Shown: positions 28,096 through 37,090 of the stretch, one piece after another | Numbering within the stretch: position 1 is the stretch's first letter | How the letters are laid out: each line of letters opens with the position of its first letter | Origin: Bacteroides sp. | Lineage (GTDB): Bacteria; Bacteroidota; Bacteroidia; Bacteroidales; Bacteroidaceae | NCBI GenBank assembly: GCA_020861095.1 | Contig: JAJBTC010000049.1 | Location: 1 to 51,923, forward strand | Reading direction: 5' to 3' | Length of the DNA: 51,923 nt | Translations under genes and position numbers: made by a program | Notes under the pieces: model-generated | The model's input: only the letters and a program-made list of their open reading frames with translations | Told to the model about the DNA's origin: nothing | Database searches by the model: none

Positions 28096-28506
28096 ATGAC
28101 TAAATTTGAAAGTAGCGTTAAGATCATTCCTTACAGTGAGGAAAAGGTATATAATAAGCTCTCGGATCTGAACAATCTGGAGTCTGTGCGTGAACGGATA
28201 CCGGAAGATAAAGTGAAAGATCTCAGTTTCGACGCGGATACGCTCAGTTTCAGTGTACCCGCTATCGGTCCGCTCAGTCTGCGCATTGTAGAACGTGACC
28301 CCACCAGATGTATAAAGTTCGAGACTGTAGATTCACCTGTCTTCTTTAATCTGTGGGTACAGATCGTTCCGGTGACCGAAGCAGAATGTAAAATGAAACT
28401 GACTGTTGGGATGGAGATCAATCCGATCATGAAAGGCATGATACAGAAACCTTTGCAGGAAGGATTGGAAAAGATGGCTGAGACACTGGCTGCCATTCCT
28501 TATTGA
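28096..28506 (+). CDS. SRPBCC (START-like) superfamily protein
   Basis: A 136-residue cytoplasmic protein with the START/polyketide-cyclase-like pattern: KIIPYSEEKVYNKLSDLNNL at the start, a central run of beta strands (FETVDSPVFFNLWVQIVPV) and a long C-terminal helix (PLQEGLEKMAETLAAI). Such folds bind hydrophobic ligands. The ligand is unknown. It is 13 bases upstream of argH, so it is probably co-transcribed with it, but no functional link is evident. Confidence 0.78.
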   Translation: MTKFESSVKIIPYSEEKVYNKLSDLNNLESVRERIPEDKVKDLSFDADTLSFSVPAIGPLSLRIVERDPTRCIKFETVDSPVFFNLWVQIVPVTEAECKMKLTVGMEINPIMKGMIQKPLQEGLEKMAETLAAIPY

Positions 28507-28519
28507 GAACCGTATCGAT

Positions 28520-29860
28520 ATGGCACAGAAACTTTGGGAAAAAAATATACAGGTGAATGACGCGATCGAGAAATTCACCGTAGGGCGTGACCGGGAGATG
28601 GATGTTTTCCTGGCGAAGCACGATGTGATGGGCTCTATGGCTCACATCACCATGCTTGAAAGCATCGGACTACTGACCCGGGAAGAATTGCAGCTGCTGC
28701 TTGCCGAATTGCGCTCCATCTATCAGATGGCGGAAGAGGGTAGGTTTGTCATCGAGGAAGGTGTGGAGGATGTACATTCCCAGGTAGAACTGATGCTGAC
28801 CCGGGAACTGGGAGATATCGGCAAAAAAATACACAGCGGTCGTTCCCGCAACGATCAGGTACTGCTCGATCTGAAACTGTTTACACGTGCCCAGTTGCGC
28901 GAGGTGGCCGAAGCAGTGGAAGAACTCTTCAGTGTACTCATTACTCAAAGTGAAAAGCACAAGGATGTATTGATGCCAGGTTATACGCATTTGCAGATCG
29001 CTATGCCCTCTTCCTTTGGATTGTGGTTTGGTGCTTATGCGGAAAGTCTGGTAGATGATATGCAGTTTTTGCTGGCTGCCTATAAAATGTGTAACCGCAA
29101 TCCTTTGGGGTCGGCCGCTGGCTATGGTTCTTCTTTCCCACTCAATCGTAGTCTGACCACTCAGCTGCTAGGATTTGATTCCATGAACTACAACGTAGTA
29201 TATGCCCAGATGGGCAGAGGCAAGTTGGAGAGGAATGTGGCTTTTGCTCTGGCTACGCTGGCAGGCACGTTGTCCAAACTGGCCTGTGATGCCTGTCTGT
29301 TCAATAGCCAGAACTTTGGTTTTGTAAAATTGCCCGATGAGTGTACCACCGGCTCCAGCATCATGCCTCATAAGAAGAATCCGGATGTCTTTGAACTCAC
29401 CCGTGCCCGTTGCAATAAGTTGCAGGCACTCCCCCAACAGATCATGATGGTAGCCAACAACCTGCCTTCCGGCTATTTCCGTGATCTGCAGATCATCAAA
29501 GAGGTCTTTATTCCGGCATTTGAAGAGATCAAAGAGTGCCTGCGTATGACCACTTATATCATGAATGAGATCGAGGTCAATAAACGTATCCTGGAAGACG
29601 ATAAATACCTGCTTATCTTCAGCGTGGAAGAGGTCAACCGGCTGGCACGGGAAGGGGTTCCTTTTCGGGATGCCTACAAGCAGGTGGGACTGGATATTGA
29701 AGCCGGAAACTTTACACACAACAAGCAGGTAGATCATACACATGAGGGTAGTATCGGCAATCTGTGCAACGATAAGATCTCTGCTCTGATGCAGCAGGTA
29801 ACCACCGGGTTCAACTTCCATCAGGTGGAACAGGCCGAAAAAGTTTTGCTTGGAGAGTAA
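28520..29860 (+). CDS. argH: Argininosuccinate lyase
   Basis: A 446-residue fumarase/aspartase-superfamily enzyme splitting argininosuccinate to arginine and fumarate. The signature GSSIMPHKKNPD is at about residue 276, with the catalytic serine loop. HSGRSRNDQV near residue 105 and TGYTH-like PGYTHLQ near 152 are the other conserved regions. It completes the arginine pathway together with the succinylornithine carbamoyltransferase at 14072. A stem-loop follows at 29880. Confidence 0.95.
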   Translation: MAQKLWEKNIQVNDAIEKFTVGRDREMDVFLAKHDVMGSMAHITMLESIGLLTREELQLLLAELRSIYQMAEEGRFVIEEGVEDVHSQVELMLTRELGDIGKKIHSGRSRNDQVLLDLKLFTRAQLREVAEAVEELFSVLITQSEKHKDVLMPGYTHLQIAMPSSFGLWFGAYAESLVDDMQFLLAAYKMCNRNPLGSAAGYGSSFPLNRSLTTQLLGFDSMNYNVVYAQMGRGKLERNVAFALATLAGTLSKLACDACLFNSQNFGFVKLPDECTTGSSIMPHKKNPDVFELTRARCNKLQALPQQIMMVANNLPSGYFRDLQIIKEVFIPAFEEIKECLRMTTYIMNEIEVNKRILEDDKYLLIFSVEEVNRLAREGVPFRDAYKQVGLDIEAGNFTHNKQVDHTHEGSIGNLCNDKISALMQQVTTGFNFHQVEQAEKVLLGE

Positions 29861-29879
29861 AGAGCCCTGGCCGTAAAAA

Positions 29880-29909
29880 CGCCAAACTTTCCTTTTAAAA
29901 AGTTTGGCG
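29880..29909 (+). terminator. Stem-loop after argH
   Basis: CGCCAAACTTT at 29880-29890 pairs perfectly with AAAGTTTGGCG at 29899-29909 (11 bp, 8-nt loop ccttttaa). There is no T-run after it, so it may stabilise the 3' end rather than terminate alone. Confidence 0.5.
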
Positions 29910-29926
29910 GGTATATGGAAACTCTT

Positions 29927-29934
29927 TATCTTTG
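29927..29934 (+). promoter_or_regulatory. -7 box of the tRNA-Gly promoter
   Basis: TATCTTTG, a full match to TAnnTTTG, lies 16 bases before the first base of the tRNA. Confidence 0.65.
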
Positions 29935-29950
29935 CATCCGTTAAAATTTT

Positions 29951-30023
29951 GCGAAAGTAGCTCAGTTGGTAGAGCATAACCTTGCCAAGGTTAGGGTCGC
30001 GGGTTCGAATCCCGTCTTTCGCT
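29951..30023 (+). tRNA. tRNA-Gly (anticodon GCC)
   Basis: A 73-nt cloverleaf without encoded CCA. Acceptor GCGAAAG pairs with CTTTCGC, with T as discriminator. The D arm is AGCTCAGTTGGTAGAGC. The anticodon stem TAACC/GGTTA encloses the loop TTGCCAA with anticodon GCC, and the T arm is CGGGTTCGAATCCCG. It serves GGC and GGT codons. Confidence 0.96.
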
Positions 30024-30060
30024 CTGCTCTCCGAGGAGACTCAGAGGGAAACAAAAGATC

Positions 30061-30096
30061 AAGCCTTTCAGACAAGCAGTCTGGAAGGCTTTTTAT
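30061..30096 (+). terminator. Terminator after tRNA-Gly
   Basis: Stem AAGCCTTTCAGAC (30061-30073) pairs with GTCTGGAAGGCTT (30079-30091, one T-G pair), 5-nt loop, followed by a run of T at 30090-30094. Confidence 0.8.
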
Positions 30097-30405
30097 TGTT
30101 CCGATTTTCCATCTTCTACCTGCCCGGTGTATGTTGTATGTTCCCGAATAATTATAGCGCTTTGTTCGGTTTAAATCTTGCTCACGGTTAACGTAAAAAC
30201 CTGATTTCTATCGTGTGTCTCTTTTCCATTAAAAACAAAATTTCTGATGAGGGGGTAGGGATTGTTTTCTCCATCCGGCCAACAGAACATTGGAGACGTG
30301 TTGCAAAGCGGATCTGATCTCTCATCTTCTGGAATTTGATGTATAGGTAGAAGACAAGGAAGGCCATTGTATAGGTCGATTTTATAATCTATTTTGCCAC
30401 AGGGG

Positions 30406-30443
30406 TGGCAAGGTTTTGTCTGTGCATAGACAAAACCTTGCCA
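30406..30443. repeat. Perfect 16-bp hairpin in the tRNA-Gly / lacI gap
   Basis: Arms 30406-30421 and 30428-30443 are exact reverse complements around a 6-nt loop (gtgcat). It lies 53 bases downstream of the lacI stop on the - strand and probably ends that transcript, although a T-run is lacking. The remaining 30097-30405 stretch holds no gene I can support. Confidence 0.75.
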
Positions 30444-30496
30444 ATGCATAGACAATATGGGGAGCTTTCGCCTGTTATATAAATACGGAAACTTAT

Positions 30497-31519
30497 TTAT
30501 TTCAGAGAATGATCGAAGATTTTAACCGAATCTTTCTTTATAATGTTTGGATTGAGCAATATTTTCGATTGCAACCTCACATTTCCCGTAATTTCTTCCA
30601 TTAACATTTTTACAGCCATCACACCCATACTTTCGAGAGGTTGTACCACACGGGTTATCGGAGGGTTCAGATAATCCAGATACAGATTATTATCGAATGA
30701 AAGAATAGAGATATCTTCCGGTATAGCTATCTGATGTTCATTCAGTGCCTTCATGGCTCCCAGGAGGATGGTATTGCTCAGTGCAAATATGGCTGTAGGG
30801 GGCTTGTCCAACGCTAAGGCAAGTTTAGTCTCTATATATCCGTTCTGAATAGAGAAATCATTGCCTCTGACCATAGAAAATTCGGGGTTACCCATATCGT
30901 GTATCGCTTCCCGATAACCTCGTACCCGCTCTTTGGAGGTGATAGATGCCTCAGGCCCTTGGATGCACAACGTTCTTTCGTGACCGGACTCTATCAGTAA
31001 TTTTGTAGCCTGATAGGCTCCTACATAATTGTTGGTAGATATATACGGCAGATCACTCCTTTCGAAATAGCGGTCGATCAAGAGCAGAGGTTTTTTCTGA
31101 ATGGTTTCTTCAAGCTTGGACGGGTTGTCTCCACAAGGAACGAGAAGGATACCATCTACGTTGCGGGCCAAAAGCGAATCGATGGCTTTCTCTTCCAGCC
31201 TGGGATCTTCCAGGGTATCGATAAGCATTACTGTGTAGTTGAAATGTTGTGCTTCCCGGATAACGACACTGGCTATGTTGGCAAAAAACGGATTGTCGAT
31301 ATGAGGCAACAAAAGCCCTATGGTCTTGCTAACGTTGTTGCGCAACATTTGCGCAACAACGTTGGGCTCGTAATTCAGCTCTTTCACAACCTGGAGGATA
31401 TGATCCCGGGTCGGCTCGCTGATCCGGTATTGTTCGAATTTCCCACTTAATACCCTGGATATTGTAGTTTTAGAATAACCTGTAATGCGGGAAATATCTG
31501 TGAGTGTGTATTTCTTCAT
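30497..31519 (-). CDS. LacI-family transcriptional regulator
   Basis: A 340-residue LacI/GalR regulator. The N-terminal helix-turn-helix with hinge (LTDISRITGYSKTTISRVLSGK) is at residues 4-25, followed by a periplasmic-binding-protein-like sugar domain (TIGLLLPHIDNPFFANIASV, GILLVPCGDNPS, LCIQGPEASITSKERVRGYR). It is divergent from the ribokinase gene. A 10-bp palindrome at 31607-31616 in that gap is the likely operator. By position it should repress the ribokinase-SusCD-hydrolase operon until a sugar, perhaps ribose or a ribose phosphate, binds. Confidence 0.92.
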   Translation of the reverse strand: MKKYTLTDISRITGYSKTTISRVLSGKFEQYRISEPTRDHILQVVKELNYEPNVVAQMLRNNVSKTIGLLLPHIDNPFFANIASVVIREAQHFNYTVMLIDTLEDPRLEEKAIDSLLARNVDGILLVPCGDNPSKLEETIQKKPLLLIDRYFERSDLPYISTNNYVGAYQATKLLIESGHERTLCIQGPEASITSKERVRGYREAIHDMGNPEFSMVRGNDFSIQNGYIETKLALALDKPPTAIFALSNTILLGAMKALNEHQIAIPEDISILSFDNNLYLDYLNPPITRVVQPLESMGVMAVKMLMEEITGNVRLQSKILLNPNIIKKDSVKIFDHSLK

Positions 31520-31596
31520 GATTTTGATCTTTTTGCAAAAATACGGCTTTTTTCAAAAAAACACGGGGATTTATTTGGATATTTAAAAATAATCCA

Positions 31597-31616
31597 TATT
31601 TTTGCGCAATCGATTG
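31597..31616 (+). promoter_or_regulatory. Ribokinase operon promoter with overlapping LacI-type operator
   Basis: A -7 box TATTTTTG (31597-31604) is followed after two bases by the perfect palindrome CAATCGATTG (31607-31616), which covers the expected transcription start. The central CG-symmetric form is typical of LacI-family operators. The spacing suggests direct steric repression. Confidence 0.65.
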
Positions 31617-31648
31617 TTCTATTATTGTTCAACCTTAAACACAGACTT

Positions 31649-32566
31649 ATGGATACAAAGAAGAGAATCATTGTCATTGGAAGTAGCAATACAGATATGG
31701 TGATCAAAGCGGATTACCTGCCCAAACCCGGGGAAACCATATTGGGTGGTAGCTTTATCATGAACCACGGCGGAAAAGGAGCCAACCAGGCGGTAGCCGC
31801 AGCCAGACTGGGAGGGGATGTCACATTTATCTGTAAAGTAGGTAACGATTTGTTTGGAAGTGATGCGGTAGAAATGTTACATAAAGAAGCTATCGAGACC
31901 GCATATATAAGCGTTGCAGACCAGCAACCTTCAGGGGTAGCACTTATTAATGTAGATAGTAACGGTGAAAATACCATCGTAGTGGCTTCAGGGGCCAACA
32001 GTTCATTATCTATGGAAGACATAGGTAAGGCAGAAGCCGCGATGGAGCAGGCATACATTCTGATGATGCAACTTGAGATTCCGGTTGAAACGGTAACTTA
32101 CGCGGCGAAAGCAGCTAAGAGAAACGGTACAATAGTCGTTTTGAATCCGGCTCCCGCACCCGTTGAAAAACTGCCGGAAGAATTATTGAAAAGTGTAGAT
32201 ATACTGATACCGAATGTCACCGAAGCCGAGATCCTCTCGGGGATCACCATTGATTCGGACGAATCGGCAAGAAAAGCAATCCACGCAATTACGGCCCAGG
32301 GTATTCCAACCGTTATTCTGACTATGGGTGCTAAGGGGGTACTTGCTTTTCATGAAGGGAACTACATCCGGGTTCCCGCCTTTAAAGTGGAAGCCACAGA
32401 CACAACGGCCGCTGGTGATACATTCTGCGGGGCTTTGTGTGTAGCTTTATCTGAAGGGCAGAACCTGGAAGATGGAATTCGTTTTGCCTGCAAAGCCTCT
32501 TCTGTCTCTGTCACCAGAATGGGAGCTCAGCAATCGATGCCTGTGAGAGAGGAAATCCGTTTGTAA
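31649..32566 (+). CDS. rbsK: Ribokinase (PfkB family)
   Basis: A 305-residue sugar kinase that phosphorylates ribose at O5 for entry into the pentose phosphate pathway. The start at 31649 (MDTKKRIIVIGSSNTDMV) fits better than a frame beginning 8 codons upstream. PfkB signature 1, GGKGANQAVAAARLGG, is at about residue 41; signature 2, DTTAAGDTFCGAL, at about 253, with the catalytic Asp. First gene of the LacI-controlled operon, 20 bases ahead of susC. A closely related kinase of another pentose cannot be fully excluded. Confidence 0.9.
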   Translation: MDTKKRIIVIGSSNTDMVIKADYLPKPGETILGGSFIMNHGGKGANQAVAAARLGGDVTFICKVGNDLFGSDAVEMLHKEAIETAYISVADQQPSGVALINVDSNGENTIVVASGANSSLSMEDIGKAEAAMEQAYILMMQLEIPVETVTYAAKAAKRNGTIVVLNPAPAPVEKLPEELLKSVDILIPNVTEAEILSGITIDSDESARKAIHAITAQGIPTVILTMGAKGVLAFHEGNYIRVPAFKVEATDTTAAGDTFCGALCVALSEGQNLEDGIRFACKASSVSVTRMGAQQSMPVREEIRL

Positions 32567-32586
32567 ACTTTAAAAACTACTATTCT

Positions 32587-35520
32587 ATGAAACCATGTGT
32601 AAAACACGCGCTGTTTACAACTTTGTTGTTTGTAGCATTGCTCTCTTTGGGGCAGACGCATCTTTTTGCCCAGAGAACCGTACAAGGGATCGTCTTGGAT
32701 GCCATGAATGATCCGATCATTGGAGCGAGCGTACTTGTAAAGGGTACGAGTCAGGGAACGATTACAGATCTCAGCGGTTCGTTTGAATTAGAAGTGCAAC
32801 CCTCGGATGTACTGCTGGTATCTTATATTGGCTATCTGTCTGTCGAACAACCGGTAGGGAACCGGAGCGAATTCACGATACGTCTGTCCGAAGATGTAAA
32901 AATGCTCGATGATGTGGTCGTGATCGGCTACGGGTCGACCACCAAAAAAGAGCTGACAGGCTCTGTAACCAGCATGAAAAAGGAAGATCTGAACCAGGGA
33001 ACATTTACGAACGCTATGGGAATGCTCCAGGGCAAAGTGGCTGGTTTGCAGATTGTCAACCCCAGTGGAGCCGATCCGACGGCATCGTATGAGATCCTTC
33101 TTCGTGGAACGAATACCCTTTCGGCCGGCCAGGGTCCTTTAGTGATCGTGGACGGAGTAGTGGGAGCGGATATACGGAATATCAATTTCCAGGAAGTAGA
33201 ATCCATAGATGTATTGAAAGATGGGTCTGCCGCTGCTATTTACGGGACCAGAGGTACGAACGGAGTAATCATCCTTACTACAAAGCGGGCAAAAGCAGGA
33301 AAAACAGAGGTTGCCTACGAAGGACAACTCACGGTGGGAGTGGTTTCCCGGAGAGCGAAACCCTTGTCGGCTTCACAATACAAATCGGTAATACAGACCT
33401 ATCGTCCGGAACTGGACAGCTATATTTTTGACCACGAAACAGACTGGTTCAAAGAGATCACCCAGACTCCCGTAAGCCACAAACACAATCTTTCCATTTC
33501 GGGAGGTTCGGAGACATTCTCTCATCACACCTCATTCAACTATGAGAAAAGCGAAGGGTTGCAAAAGCGCAATGCAGCCGAAAAGATGGTGGCGCGTACC
33601 AACATCCGTCAATCCATTTTAGACAAGTGGATGGATCTGGACTACAACATAAACTTGGCACATCGTACCTATAATCCTGCTTCTACAGACGCGTTTATGC
33701 AGGCTTTTACACACAATCCGACCGAACCTGTGTACGACGCCTCCAATACCGAAGCAGGTGGATACAGCCGTATCTCCGCTATGTCTTATTACAATCCGGT
33801 GGCCATGATCCGGGAAAGAGATCACGAAAGCGTCACCGATAATTACGGAGTCAATGTACGTGCTTCTCTACATATTAAACCTGTTCCGGGGTTGAAATGG
33901 GAGAATTTCATCTCGCTGCAAAAAGAAGATAATGAATCCCGCGAGTATTATTCGCACTACTACCCCAGTCTGATCGGGACCGATGGTCAGGCATACATAT
34001 CAAACTACAAGGAAAATGATACTCAATACGAATCTACAATCCATTATGCGAATAATCTGGGCAAGCATTCGGTTCAGGCCTTGTTGGGCTACAATTACCA
34101 ATATACATGGAGTACTACCGCATCCATGGAAAATGCGGGTTTTGACTTCGATGAGAACAAGACTCATAACATAGGTTCGGGAAGCAATCTCACCAACGGC
34201 TCTGCTTCTATGTATTCCTACAAAGAAGACAATACCTATATAGCCTTTTTCGGTAGATTTATGTATAATTACGATGAGAGATACCTGTTGTCGGCATCGC
34301 TGAGACGCGACGGTTCGAGCCGTTTCGGAAAGAACAACAAGTGGGGATGGTTCCCGGCCGTCAGCGTAGGGTGGCGCATACATAAAGAGGCGTTTATGGC
34401 CGACGTAAAATGGCTGGACGAGCTGAAGTTAAGAATGGGTTATGGGGTGACTGGTAACCAGGATTTCCCCAATTATAAATCCTTGCTGATGATGAGTACT
34501 GCCGGCAAGTTCTATTACAATGGCCAGTGGATCAATACCTATCAGCCTGCCAGTAACGCGAATCCGGATCTGAAGTGGGAAAAGAAAGGGGAATTCAATG
34601 TCGGGATCGATATGGCTGTCCTGAAAAACCGTCTTTCCCTGACGGTCGACTACTACAGACGTACCACTTCTAATCTGTTGTATAATTATACGGTGCCTAC
34701 CCCTCCGTATGTGTACAATACACTGTTCACGAATGTCGGTGAGGTTACCAATACGGGGATAGAAGCCACTGTATCGGCAACCCCTGTCCGGATCAGGAAT
34801 TTCCAATGGAATACTTCATTGAATGTATCGCACAACAAGAACAAGTTATCCAAATTCACAAATGAAGAGTTCAGCAACGGAGTGTATAAAGTAGGCTGGT
34901 CTACCAGTGGAGCCTGTTATACCCAACGACTGACGGAAGGAGCGTCTCTTGGTACGTTCTATGGCCCGGTCTGGCTGGGAACCGATACCGACGGTAGAGA
35001 TGTGCTGCTGGGACAGGGAACGGATGGCTCCGTACCTGAAGACGACTGGGTGAAGATAGGCAGCGCTTATCCGGATGTGGTATTGGGATGGAGCAACTCC
35101 TTGCAATATAAAAAGTTTGATCTCAGTTTTTCACTCCGGGCATCCGTTGGCGGTGATGTGTTGAACAACTATGCGATGGAATACGAAAATCTGAGCAGCA
35201 TCGGATTGCGTAACATTTCTTCCAACTGGTTGTCACAGACCAATTATACGAGCACCACGTATAAGTACTCATCGAAATACGTGGAAAATGCTTCCTATCT
35301 GAAGATGGATTATCTGACCCTGGGCTATACCTGGGACTTTAAGAAAGGGTTGGTAAGCAAACTCCGTATGAATCTTACAGCTCAGCATCTATTCTGCCTC
35401 ACAAACTATTCGGGAGTGGATCCGGAAGTCGCCCTGCTGGGCCTGGAGCCGGGCATGGAGAGCATAGGGTATTATCCGCGTACCACTACTTTTACTTTGG
35501 GTGTACATGTAACTTTTTAA
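32587..35520 (+). CDS. SusC/RagA-family TonB-linked outer membrane transporter
   Basis: A 977-residue SusC-type protein. Signal peptide to about residue 28 (HLFA-QR), a carboxypeptidase-regulatory-like domain (about 30-105, VQGIVLDAMNDPIIGASV), the TonB box region (DVVVIGYG), the plug domain with IYGTRGTNGVIILTTK, and a long beta-barrel ending LGVHVTF. It forms the channel under the SusD lid and imports oligomeric substrates with energy from TonB. Paired with SusD 21 bases downstream. The substrate is inferred from the neighbouring ribokinase and ADP-ribosylglycohydrolases. Confidence 0.95.
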   Translation: MKPCVKHALFTTLLFVALLSLGQTHLFAQRTVQGIVLDAMNDPIIGASVLVKGTSQGTITDLSGSFELEVQPSDVLLVSYIGYLSVEQPVGNRSEFTIRLSEDVKMLDDVVVIGYGSTTKKELTGSVTSMKKEDLNQGTFTNAMGMLQGKVAGLQIVNPSGADPTASYEILLRGTNTLSAGQGPLVIVDGVVGADIRNINFQEVESIDVLKDGSAAAIYGTRGTNGVIILTTKRAKAGKTEVAYEGQLTVGVVSRRAKPLSASQYKSVIQTYRPELDSYIFDHETDWFKEITQTPVSHKHNLSISGGSETFSHHTSFNYEKSEGLQKRNAAEKMVARTNIRQSILDKWMDLDYNINLAHRTYNPASTDAFMQAFTHNPTEPVYDASNTEAGGYSRISAMSYYNPVAMIRERDHESVTDNYGVNVRASLHIKPVPGLKWENFISLQKEDNESREYYSHYYPSLIGTDGQAYISNYKENDTQYESTIHYANNLGKHSVQALLGYNYQYTWSTTASMENAGFDFDENKTHNIGSGSNLTNGSASMYSYKEDNTYIAFFGRFMYNYDERYLLSASLRRDGSSRFGKNNKWGWFPAVSVGWRIHKEAFMADVKWLDELKLRMGYGVTGNQDFPNYKSLLMMSTAGKFYYNGQWINTYQPASNANPDLKWEKKGEFNVGIDMAVLKNRLSLTVDYYRRTTSNLLYNYTVPTPPYVYNTLFTNVGEVTNTGIEATVSATPVRIRNFQWNTSLNVSHNKNKLSKFTNEEFSNGVYKVGWSTSGACYTQRLTEGASLGTFYGPVWLGTDTDGRDVLLGQGTDGSVPEDDWVKIGSAYPDVVLGWSNSLQYKKFDLSFSLRASVGGDVLNNYAMEYENLSSIGLRNISSNWLSQTNYTSTTYKYSSKYVENASYLKMDYLTLGYTWDFKKGLVSKLRMNLTAQHLFCLTNYSGVDPEVALLGLEPGMESIGYYPRTTTFTLGVHVTF

Positions 35521-35541
35521 ATCTGACAAAATTACTGACGT

Positions 35542-37071
35542 ATGAAAACACTACATAAATTATGGACCATTGCATTGTTAGGCTTGTTGTCCGGATGTAC
35601 CAACCTGGATGAAACCGTTTATTCGGGCATTTCCATGGACGATTTCTTCACGAACGAAGCAGAACTTGTTGCTAATGCGGGCAGGGCTTATACCAAACTA
35701 CAAGGGTATACTTCCGAGCAAAGCCTCTGGACTTTACTTTTACAGGCATCCGACGAATGTGCCGTACCCGCCTCCGGTGGGTCGTGGTACAGCAACGGAC
35801 GGTATGAAGAGATCCAGACCAACAACATACCGGCATCCAATACGCTGCTAACAAGAGGCTGGAACTGGATATTCAATGGCATTGCCGCTTGCAATGAGAT
35901 CGTTTACGAAACCGAGCTTTCGGGTGTCGAATTTGACGGAAAAGAGAAGATCATTGCCGAAATGAAGGTGTTGCGCGCTTTCTATTATTACATGGCCATA
36001 GCCAGCTGGGGAAATGTGCCGTTTACAGTAGATTACACCGATACGGCTTATCCCGAGCAGAAAGACCGCAAATATATATTTGATTATCTGGAAGAGGAAA
36101 TCACAGCAAATGTGGATAAACTGGATGCGATGCCATTGACAACCAATTACGGACGCGTTACTCAGGCCGCAGCCTATTGCCTTTTGGCCAAAATGTATCT
36201 CAACGCCCAGGTATGGTTCGGTACTCCCATGTTCGACAAAGCAGAGGCTGCCTGCAGGAAGATCATTGACTCGAATGGATACGAACTGGAAGACAATTAT
36301 GAAACCAATTTTGACATTGACAATGAGGGCTCCAGAGAAAATATCTTCGTGATCATCTACGACCGCGTTTATACAAGTGGCAGCAGCAGTTCCTTTTATT
36401 TACATACACTCACACTGGAAGCCGCTTCTCAGGCCACATTCAATATTTCGTACGGACCGTGGGCAGGTTTCCTTTGCCAACCCGATTTCTTTGAGACTTA
36501 CGATGAGAAAGACACGCGCAGAAGCCAGACCTGGCTCTACGGTCAGCAATACAGCCTCAGTGGCAGTGACCTGGGTTTTGCCTACATCCCTGTTTTCGAT
36601 GAAAGCACATACTTCAACAGCAACGGCGGCCGCGGACAGTATGACGGAGCCAGATGCTGGAAATGGCATTATCAAACAGACGGGTCGCTGACTTCATACA
36701 CCATCAGTATGGACAACGACTTTGCCATATTCCGTTACGCGGATGTGATCCTGATGTATGCCGAAGCACTCATCCGCCAGGGACGGGAAGCCGAAGCTTT
36801 GCAATTGGCCGGATTGAAGAAAATACGTACTCGCTCCGGATTACAACCCTATGAGCCAGGCGAACTCACACTTGACGAACTCTATGCCGAACGGGGCCGT
36901 GAACTGGCCTGGGAAGGCTGGCGACACGAAGACATGATCCGCTTCGGAAAATACCTGCTGAAATACTGGGCGCATCCGGATATCAGTGAGGATACGTTCC
37001 GTAACTTATTTCCCATACCGACGGATATACTGAACGCGAATCCGAGATTGGTACAGAACGATGGTTATTAA
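35542..37071 (+). CDS. SusD/RagB-family surface nutrient-binding lipoprotein
   Basis: A 509-residue lipoprotein with lipobox LLGLLSGC (Cys19). The SusD fold is seen in TNLDETVYSGISMDDFFTNEAEL, the TPR-like segments with LRAFYYYMAIASWGNVPF, and the C-terminal AEALIRQGREAEAL..RTRSGLQ..LYAERGRELAWEGWRHEDMIRFGKY. It lies on the cell surface as the lid of SusC and binds the substrate first. Its binding residues cannot be read from sequence. Followed by the first ADP-ribosylglycohydrolase gene after 19 bases. Confidence 0.94.
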   Translation: MKTLHKLWTIALLGLLSGCTNLDETVYSGISMDDFFTNEAELVANAGRAYTKLQGYTSEQSLWTLLLQASDECAVPASGGSWYSNGRYEEIQTNNIPASNTLLTRGWNWIFNGIAACNEIVYETELSGVEFDGKEKIIAEMKVLRAFYYYMAIASWGNVPFTVDYTDTAYPEQKDRKYIFDYLEEEITANVDKLDAMPLTTNYGRVTQAAAYCLLAKMYLNAQVWFGTPMFDKAEAACRKIIDSNGYELEDNYETNFDIDNEGSRENIFVIIYDRVYTSGSSSSFYLHTLTLEAASQATFNISYGPWAGFLCQPDFFETYDEKDTRRSQTWLYGQQYSLSGSDLGFAYIPVFDESTYFNSNGGRGQYDGARCWKWHYQTDGSLTSYTISMDNDFAIFRYADVILMYAEALIRQGREAEALQLAGLKKIRTRSGLQPYEPGELTLDELYAERGRELAWEGWRHEDMIRFGKYLLKYWAHPDISEDTFRNLFPIPTDILNANPRLVQNDGY

Positions 37072-37090
37072 CACTCACAATCAGATACGT

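Noticed and set aside
30171..30455. A 94-codon open frame on the - strand between tRNA-Gly and lacI
   Set aside because: It spans the perfect hairpin at 30406-30443, has no recognisable family and no promoter. It may be a remnant, but a gene cannot be supported.
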